A DNA stretch of 64,000 nt from NCBI GenBank assembly GCA_936432065.2, contig OW386287.2, positions 192,881,729 through 192,945,728 of the forward strand. The letters are read 5' to 3'. Made by a program: the position numbers and the translations under genes. The notes under the pieces were generated by a model, which saw nothing but the letters and a program-made list of their open reading frames with translations, was not told the origin of the DNA and did not search any database. Source of the DNA: Rutpela maculata (lineage: Eukaryota > Arthropoda > Insecta > Coleoptera > Cerambycidae). Positions 22,516 through 33,050 of this stretch are shown here, piece by piece (within the stretch, counting starts at the first letter, position 1; each line of letters begins with the position of its first letter).

Positions 22516-23250
22516 TAAAGTAAAGTTTTCCTGTACTAAGTATGAAAGCGAAAAGTTGGCTTAGCGAATTTAAAGAAAGAATTATCTGTAGATACCTGGT
22601 ACGGCTATTGTCATTGGAACACGCTGTATAAGCATACAATTCCATATGATGAGTTTAAGTTGATGCTTTTGATTCGAAATGTGTGCAAAGAATCGCTTTA
22701 TGACAATTGCAATGTTTATATTATTAATTTACTTTCATAGAACCAAATGATGTAATTATTTCATATTCATTACACGACTAACGTTACAATGTTTATAAAC
22801 AATTAAACCAGTTGAAGAACATTAAACGATGTCAAGAATCGAGAAGGTGAAAGTATGGACGTAAAGAGAGCGTTTAAACGGCAATAAAGCACCACAAGGT
22901 TAGATTTAAATATTTGACCTAGTTGAGAGCAACAGTGTTATCTATTTGTTCCAGTAGTTCTGCACGATCTTAAAATTTACTTCAAACTTAACAGTTATCT
23001 CTGTCTCGGTGCATTGCATTTATTGTCTAGCACCACAAAGAGGTTATTGATATTTACCCAATTATTGGAATGAAATGTGGTGAAAATGGTGTCATGAAGC
23101 TCGAAGGAGCGTATCATCTCTTAATGGAGTAGGTACTCCTTTGTGCTCTAATTACAACTAGACAAACAAAATAGCACTGTTTATAAATGCTTGACATTTG
23201 TTGCATCACAAATATATCTGGAACGATGAAAAGTGTGTTTTTTAATATTG
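22516..23250. other. Unassigned AT-rich stretch
   Basis: No coding sequence or clear repeat boundary is recognised, apart from the possible outer end of the neighbouring foldback near 22632. Confidence 0.4.
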
Positions 23251-23430
23251 GGGAAGTTGGGATTCTCTGCCACGTGTATTTTCTTCTGAAACAATGTCCT
23301 TGAAAGCTACAAAATAATAAAATTATCCAGTATTTTACTGGAAAATAACCTCTACGCCTATGACTTTTACATCAAAGGAGCAGTTAGAGGGCGTTTTTCA
23401 CAAATGATGAATGAGAACAAAAATATACAA
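23251..23430. repeat. Solo fragment of the Penelope-like terminal repeat
   Basis: This matches 60661-60830, the inverted 5' terminal repeat of the Penelope-like element, in the same orientation. Shared blocks are 'gccac(g/a)tgtattttcttct', 'acaaaataata', 'gtattttact(g/a)gaaaataa' and 'cagttagaggg'. It stops where the next element (23468 on) begins. A decayed solo copy. Confidence 0.75.
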
Positions 23431-23467
23431 TATATTTACTGACGTAGACTAGTTCACAAGTTGAAAC

Positions 23468-25624
23468 AAGTGTTAATTCTTGATAAAGCTCGTAAAAATA
23501 TGAGTGAGGGCTCATTGGATTCGAAATGACGTCTAAAAAAAATGTGCAAGAGTTTCAAACCCGTACATAATCAATTGCAAAAGTTATAAACAAATTAAGG
23601 TTGAAAAAGTAACGAGTTTCGTTTTTTGCAAATAACTCGAAAACTATTAATATTTAAGAAATTTTAAAGAAGGATTCTTAAAGAGGAAGAACTTTCCAAT
23701 AAAAAAGTCCTAACTCCCGGAACTCTATCTCTATTATTAATAATTCTAATTTAATGTTGAAAATAGGGCGAGGCGAACGCTACGCCGTATTAATTTAAAA
23801 ATTTCAAAAAATTATGGTATTATTTAGACACCTAAAGGAATAATATCCCGTTGGAAAAAAAAAATTTCACCGATTTTTCATAAAATGACCCTATTGTAAA
23901 TTACCAAATTCTTTTAGAGTTTGCCTTTATATTTCAAGTCGGATAATTGTTAAACAAAAGCCACTAAAATTATTTCGCTTCGTGGAGACCTTATGTCTCG
24001 TCTCGCCTTATGTCAACTATACTTTATGAGATTATGACATTGCGATGTTTTAATTGTTATAGTCTATTAGTTATTAATTATTTAAGCTAACAAGAAACTA
24101 AAAAATGAAAAGTTTTTTGTATTAATTTTAATTATTATTACTGTTTTTATATTCAAAAATACTATCAGACTACATAAACTTTAAATTTTTAGTACTATTT
24201 ATTTAAATAGGTTTTATAAAAAAAAACAGATAATTTACGTATTTTTGAAAAAAATTTTGTCATTTTATTTATTATAAAAAAAAATCTTACAAAAATTTTA
24301 TAATCAATTTTGCCCTTTTTTCATTATTTAAACAAATTATTAAGAAAAAAAATTATCCTTAAAGCTTATTATTTGCAATTCTCTACAAGGTGGAAAAAAA
24401 CAATTTGTTATTAACAATCGCTTAATGTGTTTATATTTTTCAGATAGAAAAAAAATAACAAAAACATAAACATAAACATGTCAAACAAAATTTTTAATAT
24501 TTTTTATAGAATTTTAAATTTTAAATATTAAATTTTTTTTTTACATATTTATGTATACCGTTGTTTTTGTTACTTTTCTTTCTATCAAAAAAATAATATA
24601 AACACATTCGGCGATTGTTAATAACAAATTGTTTATTAAATAAACAAATAAACTAAGAACAAGAAAATAATTTTTTCCACCTTGCACAGAATTGCAAATA
24701 ATAAATTTTAAGAATAAAATTTTTTCTTAACAATTTATTTAAATAATGGAAAAAGGAAAAAATTATTATAAACAGTTATTTTATAACAAATAAAATGGCA
24801 AAAAATGTTTTCAAGAATACGTAATTTAGCTATTTGTTTATAAAATTTGTTTAAACAAATAGTACAAAAAATTTATAGTTTATGTAATCTTATAGTATTT
24901 TTTAATATAAAAAAGTAATAATAATTAAAATTAATACAAAAAATTTAATTAATAAGTAATAACTAATAGACTATAACAACTAAAAACATCGCAATATCCT
25001 TATCTTATAAGGTATAGTTGACATGAGGTTTCCAAGAAGCGAAATAATTTTAGTGGCTTTTGTTTAACAATTATCCGACTTGAAATATAAACACAAATTC
25101 TAAAAAAACTTGTTAATTAGTAATAGACTCATTTTATTAAAAATCGGTGAAAAAATTTTTTTCCAAGGGGATATTGTTCCTTTAAGTGTCTAAATAATAC
25201 CATAATTTTTTTAAATTTTTAAATTAATATTTAATAACATAAAAAAGTTTTTACTTATTACGGCCGGTTTCAGAGCATCGTAACGGCTTAGCGTTCGCCG
25301 CGCGGAGCCCTGTTTTCAACATTAAATTAAAATTATTAGAAATAGAACAGAAACAGAAATTAGTAGAAATAGAGTTTCGGGAGTCCCGACTTTTTTATTG
25401 AAAATTTCTTCCTCTTTAAGAATCTTTGTTTTTAAATTTTTTAAATATGAGCAGTTTTCGATTTATTTGCAAAAAGCGAAACTCGTTATTTTTTTAATCT
25501 TAATTTGTTAATAACTTTTGCAATTGTTTATGTGTGGGTTTGAAACTTTTGCACATTTTTCTAGACGTCATTCCGAATCCACCCATATTTTTACGAGCTT
25601 TATCAAGAATTAACACTTGCACAC
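23468..25624. mobile_element. 2.2-kb giant hairpin (arms of about 1.05 kb)
   Basis: The whole block folds on a centre near 24540. Left blocks and their inverse partners on the right: 'caagtgttaattcttgataa' / 'ttatcaagaattaacacttg'; 'aaacgagtttcg'-type / 'cgaaactcgtt'; 'gcgaacgctacgcc' / 'gcgttcgccgcg'; 'gtggcttttgtttaacaatt' / 'ttgttaaacaaaagcc'-type; and 'tttatttaaataa'-type tracts near the centre. Similarity persists through the AT-rich middle. No transposase is encoded. It resembles a non-autonomous foldback element; no target duplication is certain. Confidence 0.8.
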
Positions 25625-25629
25625 AGCAC

Positions 25630-27310
25630 ATGAACATTTTCATAATAAAGTGCTTAGTATTGTACATGAAAATAATAGACAATATTCGTTGGGACAATAG
25701 TCTCAATAATTTAAATTAAATTTTCGTTGGGGAAATTGCCACATAGTAAAATAATGGAAGGTATTCGTTGGGACAAATCGTCACATTCACTTCTGTAGAA
25801 TAATCAGATCAGCTATGCAAACAACAAAATAAATTGTTTACAATAATACCAGGAATTTATTCTGAAATATTGATAGTTGACATCGGCTTACGTAAAATCT
25901 GACACAGCTCGGGGGAATTTCCCAGTGGTGCCATGATTATAATTGCAACCACAAAAGTTTATATGGTTGTCACAACTATCGTAGATTTGGTTTAGAAGTT
26001 TCGATGATTTGATAGTTTACCATTTACAGTTGTTAATTGGTGGTAAAGACCAACCGATCTCGATTAAACATCTGATGTATCTCATATTTACAGATGAAGT
26101 GACAAGCAAAAAATCGTGTTGTCTTTAGAAAATATTCAAAAATATGACTGGCAAGAAGATCTGTGATCAAATTTTATCGTATGTAAGTAATGACTATTTG
26201 CCAGTCAGATATGGCAATTAAAAACTATTTAACGCAGAATACTGTAAAAGTAAAGAGCAGCCAAATATGAAGTCAAACTGTCGCGGGTGTGACAAATTTG
26301 GTTTGCAAACTAAGCTGAGTACTATCTAGATTATAAAAATCATTGTAATAACATAACAAAGAAAATTTCCCATTAATTAAAGAAAATAAATAGAGATAAT
26401 TTTGAATATGGAATATATTTTTATATTTATGTTGCACATTTTTGTTGCGATCTCTTACGTGTGAGACTCAAAACTTATAACGTTGTTTTAACAGTATAAG
26501 AAAATATTATTTCCCAAATAATAAACTTAAGATTTTCGTATTTATGGAAACGAGAGAATTTTATTCGAAAATCTTTGTAATTATAATCTTGTGATGTTTA
26601 ATTTTATATAGGATTATTATAAAATAACTAAATAAGTAAATTTTAATTAATCATTGATTAGGAAATTATTTAAAAGTATACACGACCTAGGTACGGGGTG
26701 TTTCAGATTATATAAAAACTTCAATGCATGTCTACACTTAGGTTGATTTATATTGAAATTCGGCAGGAAATGATATACATGAATATTCCTTACAAATAAA
26801 ATACAAACAACTTGCTATTAAATTTTACAGTAATAATATTCAAGGCTGCGTATTAACATATTGTAAAACAACAACTTACTATTCGAGTATCATTTACTCA
26901 ATTGTGTATTTAAAAATATTGAAACTTACGGTTCTTACGGTTATTGTGCCAATTTTAAGGCTTGCCAATTAATAAACATAAAGGTAATAAAATGTACTGT
27001 TAAAGCGTGGAAACACAATCCAATAGTTTAATTAATCTTTATTTTCATTGTTAATGTTCATTTATATTTACTTCTGTAGATGTTTAATTTTATAACCTCT
27101 TAAATTAGTAATTTTATTAATAAATACTGCCGTTTTATGTATATAACCTCCAGCGAGAAAGAATCATATAGCTTGTAATAACATATAACTAACATTTGCA
27201 ATGAAAAAAATGAAAAAAAAAATAAAGTTATAGTATTCCCAAGGCGAAATTTGATCCTTAAAAAATATTAATACAGTACTTTCCTATATTGTTCTTATAG
27301 TGAAGTTGCT
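25630..27310. other. Unassigned AT-rich stretch
   Basis: No gene or clear element termini. At 26690-26720 a 'ggggtgtttcagatta' word resembles the CAGGGTGT-type ends of foldbacks in this window, but no inverted partner is seen nearby. Confidence 0.4.
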
Positions 27311-27314
27311 TAAT

Positions 27315-27745
27315 TCTAATTACTTCCACATCCAATGGAAGTATAGTAACGACAAAAAATTTTTAAAAAATTTGTATTGTTCAAATAGGCTTAGAATGTC
27401 ATGAAACGTCGAGATTTTAAGTTTGAGCGAAAAAAAAATTTCTGTCTGTCTGTCGGGCTGTCTGTCGGTCTGTAACTTTTTTTGTGCGCACGTTTATTCT
27501 GGAACCATTTCAGATATTGACTTGAAATTTGGTACACGTATATACTTTAACGAGATCTGGAACTAGATTATATTTTCATTTTGTTCCGTCTAAGGGTTGG
27601 GGGGTAAATTGGGGTAAATTTGGGGTAAATACGTAAATCAAGCAGGTAAGAGTCCATAAAATTGGTATTTAGTATATACATAAGGTCTCAAAAAAATTTT
27701 TGGCATTAGCCACCCCCATTACCACCCCCACCCAATATTAGCAAG
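27315..27745 (+). mobile_element. Family X repeat, partial copy
   Basis: It starts 'acttccacatcc..ggaagtatagtaac', then has the 'gaaacgtcgagattttaa' block, a '(ctgt)n' tract, 'gatattgacttgaaatttgg' and 'gagatctggaactagatta'. It ends in the C-rich 'cacccccattaccaccc' block. It matches the reverse strand of 40209-40876 and 44226-44845 and the forward strand of 50516-51051, but lacks the far end. It abuts the transposase relic. Confidence 0.75.
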
Positions 27746-27749
27746 TCTG

Positions 27750-28290
27750 AAAATTAGAGCATATAAGGCAAATTATAAACATACGCTTGAAGAGGGAGAT
27801 GACGGCCGTAGGTTGAATTTTTGTTTGACCATTGGAGAAAAAATCATGGAAGAGAGATTTTTTTCATCAATTCATAATTTTCTCAGATGAATCCACATTC
27901 ACAACCAATGGTGTTGTTTCATCTCAGAATTGTCGGTTTTGGACTTCTGAAAATCTAAATTTTAGAATTCATTGTAGAAGACAATATTTTAAAAAAGTGA
28001 ATGTGTGGTGTGCCGTTTCTTATCACGTTGGAGTTATTGGACCTTATTTCATTGAGGGAAGGTTAAACCAGCACACTTATTTACAGCTTCTTGAAAGATT
28101 TTCTGAAGAACATTTAAATATTTTAAGAGATATGCTTTTAGTTCATTTTCGACATGATGGTTGCCCTGGCCACTCCACAGAAATGGTTAATCGGTGGTTG
28201 AATTTAAATTTTGGAGAAAATTGGATTGCCAGAAGTGGCCGGCGAGATCCCCAGACCTATCAATATTGGATTTCTTTTTATGGGTCGCCT
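27750..28290 (+). pseudogene. Tc1/mariner-superfamily transposase relic
   Basis: Three frame segments join in order. First is YKANYKHTLEEGDDGRRLNF (27757-27885), then IIFSDESTFTTNGVV...YFKKVNVWCAV (27880-28235), then WPARSPDLSILDFFLW (28230-28285). FSDESTF carries the first catalytic Asp, HDGCPGHST the second, and SPDL..LDFFLW the third. At least two frameshifts separate the segments and the N-terminal DNA-binding domain is missing. On the right it runs directly into the antisense end of the recombinase pseudogene; on the left a family X repeat abuts it. It is inactive. Confidence 0.8.
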
Positions 28291-29421
28291 CAAGTAGTTG
28301 GTTGTTCACTTGCTTTGAAATAGTTTCGGCTGTTACCATTTTATTTTTAACAGATTGGTCGATGTATCCTTCAGCTACGAGTGAGGACTTCTAGCCTCCG
28401 TAACGCTTCAACCCCGTAATATCGCCACCTTTATCCACGTTTAGTGTAGCCGAAGATCTCCGAAAGCAATGATCGGTGTAAAGTTCAGGATTTGGCAAAT
28501 TCAAATAAGTTGCTATTTGTTTTTCAAGTACAGTAAACTTATGTTTTCCTTATTTTTACCTTTTTGGTAATTTAAAAAAAATGAGCTTATTGTCACGTGT
28601 GACGGCCGAAAATCCATGTAATTTTTTACAATCCCATAAAATTTACCAGTAATGACAAAACTTCTTACCACTTTGGTTTTCGTTTTAGGTACAGTTATTA
28701 ATAAAATGTTGTACTAGTCAACCATCCTAAGTTGGCAAATAGCCGCGCAGAGAATGAAGAAATATTGTACCTAGCTAGCTTAAAAAGCTTGTTTGTCTCT
28801 GTCCAACAGTGACGATATTTCTTCTTTTTCTGCGCGTCTACTTGCCAACTTAGGATGGTTGACTAGTACTTAGATTTTTCACGTCTTCAATTTTCATTTC
28901 GTAGAGCTCATTACAGCGACATGCTCCCATAATTCCCACGAGTAATATGACCTTAAATAAATTAATATGTTAGATTTGAGACATTTAGTATCCGGCAATC
29001 TTACCTTATGTAAAAGATAAACTCTATCAGGTGCTTCTTTTATAAATTTATTAATTTCTTCTGGTGTCAAAGTTTTGGCCTTTTTCGCTTCATATCCTTC
29101 AGATTTTCTTTTCAGAAAAGAACGTAGTTTTCCATACTTTTCCAAATATATGTCGTGCTTTATTTTCAAAACTGCTTTTAGCATGGAATAAAATGATCAT
29201 AATGAATGTATCTGTCAGCTAAGTCAGCAAAATAGACTAATAATACATTTTCAGAAAGCGAGTTAGTTTTTTTTCTTAATGCGCCAGGCCATGAAACTTT
29301 GGTACGCTTTATCATAAAAACTTTTTGATTTCTCTGGTAGTAAATTAGATGCTGTTGCTTCTGCTCATTCAGTTATTTCTGGTGGAGTACAGGGGATAGT
29401 ATTTTCTGAATCACTTTCCAT
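28286..29421 (-). pseudogene. Tyrosine recombinase (Crypton-like) pseudogene with a 53-bp intron
   Basis: The minus-strand start ATG is at 29421-29419 (MESDSENTIPCTPPEIT). It continues through a KSKSFYDKAYQSF-like helix, KLRSFLKRKSEGYEAKKAKT and LTPEEINKFIKEAPDRVYLL. A GTAAG...TTTAAG intron (29004-28952) joins in phase to an exon reading VILLVGIMGACRCNELYEMK, the box with the first catalytic Arg. A 153-bp MITE interrupts the next part. Beyond it come a KTKT.VRSFVITG-like strand, a HCFRRSSATL box (the H-x-x-R motif) and EGYIDQSVKNKMVTAE near the C-terminus. Frameshifts and stops occur after 28560 and in the N-terminal part. These proteins cut and rejoin DNA through a Tyr nucleophile; the Tyr is not confidently seen here. 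Naming as Crypton-like is inference. Confidence 0.8.
28714..28866. mobile_element. TA-flanked MITE inside the recombinase pseudogene
   Basis: Ends CTAGTCAACCATCCTAAG and its inverse are flanked by TA (28712-28713, 28867-28868). The arms continue with mismatches for about 55 bp ('ttggcaa(a/g)tag.cgcgcaga'). It is 153 bp with no coding sequence, and removing it restores continuity between two parts of the recombinase. Confidence 0.85.
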
Positions 29422-29429
29422 TCTTTCAA

Positions 29430-29599
29430 CCACAAAACTAACACAATCAAACACAGTTCCATAAACCCGTTTTTACTTTGATTGTTTACGGCGTCTGTTT
29501 ATTATTTTTTTTTCATGTTACCCAATAAAATAAATTTAATTTAACAGTCACATTGTCAAATTTTCATAACCCAAATATGAATCTACAATCTAACTTTGC
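29430..29599. other. Short unassigned gap between two relics
   Basis: AT-rich sequence upstream of the recombinase start, with no promoter motif that I can defend. Confidence 0.3.
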
Positions 29600-30060
29600 A
29601 TTTTCTGTACGCTCAAGGATAGATCCTTGCGGCATGCGTAAAGTAATATGTATACTTTTTGAGACACTATTTAAGCAATAGCTTTTAGACCGTGTCTGAT
29701 AGATATGAACTAAATAAGTTTACAGAGATTTGATCAAATCCTATATACTTTAATTTTGTATACAAGAGCAGATGATTAACGGCATTAGAGCCTTTAGAAA
29801 AATCCAATAACAACGCCTTAATTTTCTTAGTATCGCAGGCTCTGATTTTATTGTTCCTGACATTTAATAAGACTGAAATGGTGCTATGCTAAAGCCAAAT
29901 TATCATTCAAGTAAGGAGTTAGTCAGATATTTGTTTATAAATTAAGTTCTCCAAAATTTCTTATAAAACCGGGAGTATGCGAATAGGTCTTAAGTCTGAA
30001 AGAGAGCTAGAATTAACAATTTTAGGGATAGATTGAATTAACGCTTGCTTTCATGTAGAA
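29600..30060 (-). pseudogene. LINE reverse transcriptase relic
   Basis: The minus-strand translation gives, in order, an LRPI-like block (..FRLKTY.., where SQLRPISILP is usual), KALLLDFSKGSNAVNHLLL (the 'LDFSKAFDTVNH' catalytic block with the second part altered), KLKYIGFDQISVNL, SSYLSD and finally RMPQGSIL-like (normally GVPQGSIL). That order is the fingers-palm region of a non-LTR reverse transcriptase of the Jockey/CR1 type. There are multiple stops, and the YADD part is missing because the copy ends at about 29600. Confidence 0.7.
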
Positions 30061-30480
30061 AAAAACAATTTTTAGGGTTAAAATAATAATAAGTGTTATA
30101 TAAGGAACGATATAAAATTAGCAATATTTGATTATTTAAAATATTTTTGTGTTGAAATAGGTAAATAATTTACTAACGTAATATTTTGTCGAACTCTATA
30201 CATTTCCTTAAATATATAATTAATAAAAAACCAGACCAACAGCTATTCTCAGGACCAATGCCCCGCCGAGCACTGGATTACGTATTTCAAGCCTGGCTGC
30301 GTTCAGTGCAGTAACTATGTATTACCACAAAACGCTAAAATTTCAAATGCAACAAACACCAGCCGAAAGACTTATTCCTACTCAAAGGAGTTTCGGTGCT
30401 AGCCACACCACACAACTCTCAGACTGCCGTTTCGAGTTGTTGGCTCTCGTCAGTGCAAGGTAGGTCCGAAATGACTGGAA
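30061..30480. other. Unassigned stretch, partly less AT-rich
   Basis: From about 30240 the base composition becomes more balanced, with no long frame on either strand. It may be old repeat or untranslated DNA. Nothing specific recognised. Confidence 0.35.
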
Positions 30481-30484
30481 CAAG

Positions 30485-30620
30485 AGGTGGGTAGTAGTCG
30501 TCGTATGATTCGTATCATTGGGACGAATCCTTGCAGTGATACGAATGGTACGAATCCCACAAAAAAAAAGATTCGTACATTTCGTATCGCCGATACGATT
30601 GATACGAATATGGAATTTAG
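30485..30620. repeat. Possible hAT terminal fragment rich in 'attcgtatc' motifs
   Basis: 'agaggtgggtagtagtcgtc' is followed by repeated 'gattcgtatc', 'gatacgaat' and 'ggtacgaatc' in both orientations. Many hAT elements start CAG.G.TGGG and carry short subterminal repeats of this kind. No opposite end is present, so this is a solo end if the assignment is right. Confidence 0.4.
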
Positions 30621-32335
30621 GTACCGGTATTGCAATGCGATACTCTTAGAGCTCGTTGTATAAGGTTAAACTTCAAACGGTGGATGGGGACAGTTTAAAC
30701 TGGAGATTTCAGATTTTAAAATACTTATAACTTCATAATTTCAAAAATTCCCTGTTTTACATGTAATATGTAATGGGTATGATGGATATATTCGAAATAT
30801 TTGATTATTACTATATGATTATTATCAATGTACTACAAGATAGCATTCGTTTTATACAACGTACTGATTACAAAATCTGTAATATGTTACTTTTTTTTGT
30901 TTTTTTGTTATTGTTTTTTGTTTAGTTAGTTGACTTGCTACAAATATACATACATGTATATAATGTGGTTAAATAAACGCTATCCATCTATCTGTTTACT
31001 GTCTAATGACGACGAAGAAATTATTAATGTAATAAAAGGTGCTCGAAGTCCTAAGTTTAAACTGTAATATAACATTATACATTATTTGCCCCACACAAGA
31101 GTAGGTATACCCTCATACTTCAAATCTAAATTAACATTTCGTTCTAATATACATAGTGTACAAATTAGATTTAGGAATGTATTAACTATTCCCGAGACTA
31201 TTCCTAGGTATGAAATTGAATTTTTCCAACGATAATTCTCATACATGTCAACTAAATTGTATAATAGTGTTGACGGCGATATCAAACATGTCATGTGTGC
31301 TGCTTTCAAATACAGAAGTACGATAAATTTCTTATGCATTTGAGGTTATGTGTAAGAATACTTACTGGCTAAGCATCGCCCTGTGTGTATTTGCTTCTTT
31401 CAATAAAAACGATTTATTTCCATATTGAACATATTATAATCAACATATAATACAATACCCAAGATTAAAGTAAATTGAAGGAGAAGTAGGGAAACGTTAA
31501 GCCAAATAAATACTAGGAATTCAGCGATTGCTACTATGCAGTAAAAATCCCTGTCTAATGTACAGTATTTTTGGTAACAGACAATACGCAGGATTACTGT
31601 ATATTTTCCTGAAGGTATAAAAAGAATAATAAAATAACACCAGACCACTAAAGACACGGTATTTTACGACATGATATCCAAAGGAAAAGTTATATAAAGC
31701 TTAGTGTATGTCCTAACCGTAATAAATAAGAATAACACTGTCAGGTTCATTTCCTATGGATAACGCTAAGGATTTTACTAAATGGCGGATTTCGGAATTG
31801 ACTTGACAAGGCATAAATTAATTGCAAAGACTGCAGTAAATACGTACCTGCTGAATTTAAATAATGTATGCAGATTATCCATTATTTAAATGTCAGGTTT
31901 AGGTTGCACTGGTTTCTCGCTAAATTAAGTAACAAGAAACATTAGCTTCTAATAGAGAAATACGTAAATGGATGAAAATATCATGTAAAGTTGTGCCTGG
32001 GGACACTGATTAATAAAATAATTAAATGTGAAAGGTGAGAGATAAACAAATAACAAAAATGTCTAGGGTTCCACTTGTAGGCCAACGTTGTGTAGGGCAG
32101 ACAATTTCTTTTAAAAATAATTATCATATATACAATATAACTAGGGAGAGGAATATACCCAAAGGGCATAGGAACTATTCCAATGCAGTAACTTACTTAT
32201 TCAATGGGATTTTTCTCATGAATGCTGCATCCTACGATTTTCTGTCAATATAGTACCACTTTTACGTGATTTTGCTCAAAGATTTTAATACCAGTGTCGA
32301 AAAGATGAACAGATAAAGAGACAAAAAGTATGGCA
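30621..32335. other. Unassigned AT-rich stretch
   Basis: No gene or repeat structure recognised. Open frames of up to about 85 codons on the minus strand (31082-31657) are rich in Leu/Ile/Tyr with no conserved motif, and I take them as chance. Confidence 0.4.
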
Positions 32336-32339
32336 AATT

Positions 32340-32840
32340 TTGAGACAACCGATGATACCAAAATGATACCAAACACGACCCCCCACCCCCACCTCTTGGA
32401 GTGGGGCGGGGGGCAACTTTAAAATTTTAAATGGATACTCCCACTTTTTATTGCAGGATCGGATTCCACGACAATAATTACGTCAAATTTGTCTGAAACG
32501 TTTTTTTTCGATTCGTGGCAGATGGCGCTGTAATCGCAAAAATATTTCTTTTCGTAATTTCTAAAAATTTCTATGGAGGAATGAAAAATTATAAAGCACG
32601 AGTTCATTTTCTTGAAAAAGCCATTCAATGGTGTTAAATTTAATGCCGTAGAATCCGATTCTGCAATAAAAAATGGGGGTACCCATTTAAGATTTTAAAG
32701 TTGCCCCCCGCCCCACCTGAAGGGGTGGGGGGTTCCGTTTGGTATCATTGGATAGCGCTTTTAAAATTATTAAGGACGTGTTTTTTCTTTTTTGGATACA
32801 ATGTGTATTTCTCGAGACATTTGACCATTTCCAGAGTCTT
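32340..32840. mobile_element. Imperfect foldback with G/C-run arms
   Basis: 'ccccccacccccacctcttg' on the left pairs with 'caccccttcaggtggggcgg'-type sequence on the right, and 'gccccccg'/'cggggggc' and 'aaaattttaaatgg'/'ccatttaagatttt' also pair. 'attgcaggatcggattcc' pairs with 'gaatccgattctgcaat'. The right flank ends 'ggacaccctgtata' (about 32832-32845), like the CAGGGTGTCC ends of other foldbacks here. The left counterpart of that end is not seen. Confidence 0.6.
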
Positions 32841-32921
32841 TGGACACCCTGTATAAAAGCATCAAATAAATGAAATAATGCATATTAGAAATATATAAAC
32901 TAGGTAATTTAATTATAGTCA

Positions 32922-33050
32922 GTGCTGGGCGAGTACCGAAGATATAGTACTCGAGTATGAGTACCGTGCTAATGTAATATAAAGTACCAAGTAACGGTAC
33001 TCATATACTAAACGAGTACAGGTACTGAGTAATACTCTAAAATCCAAGAG
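32922..33050. repeat. Possible hAT terminal fragment rich in 'gagtac' motifs
   Basis: 'cagtgctgggcgagtaccga' is followed by closely spaced copies of 'gagtac', 'gtactc' and 'ggtact'. CAGTGCTGGG-type ends with reiterated subterminal words are a hAT trait. No matching inverse end occurs in the window, so it is a solo end. Confidence 0.5.

Noticed and set aside
31082..31657. Two 85-codon minus-strand frames with hydrophobic composition (possible membrane protein exons)
   Set aside because: No splice-site support, no conserved motif, and Leu/Ile/Tyr richness is expected by chance from AT-rich DNA.
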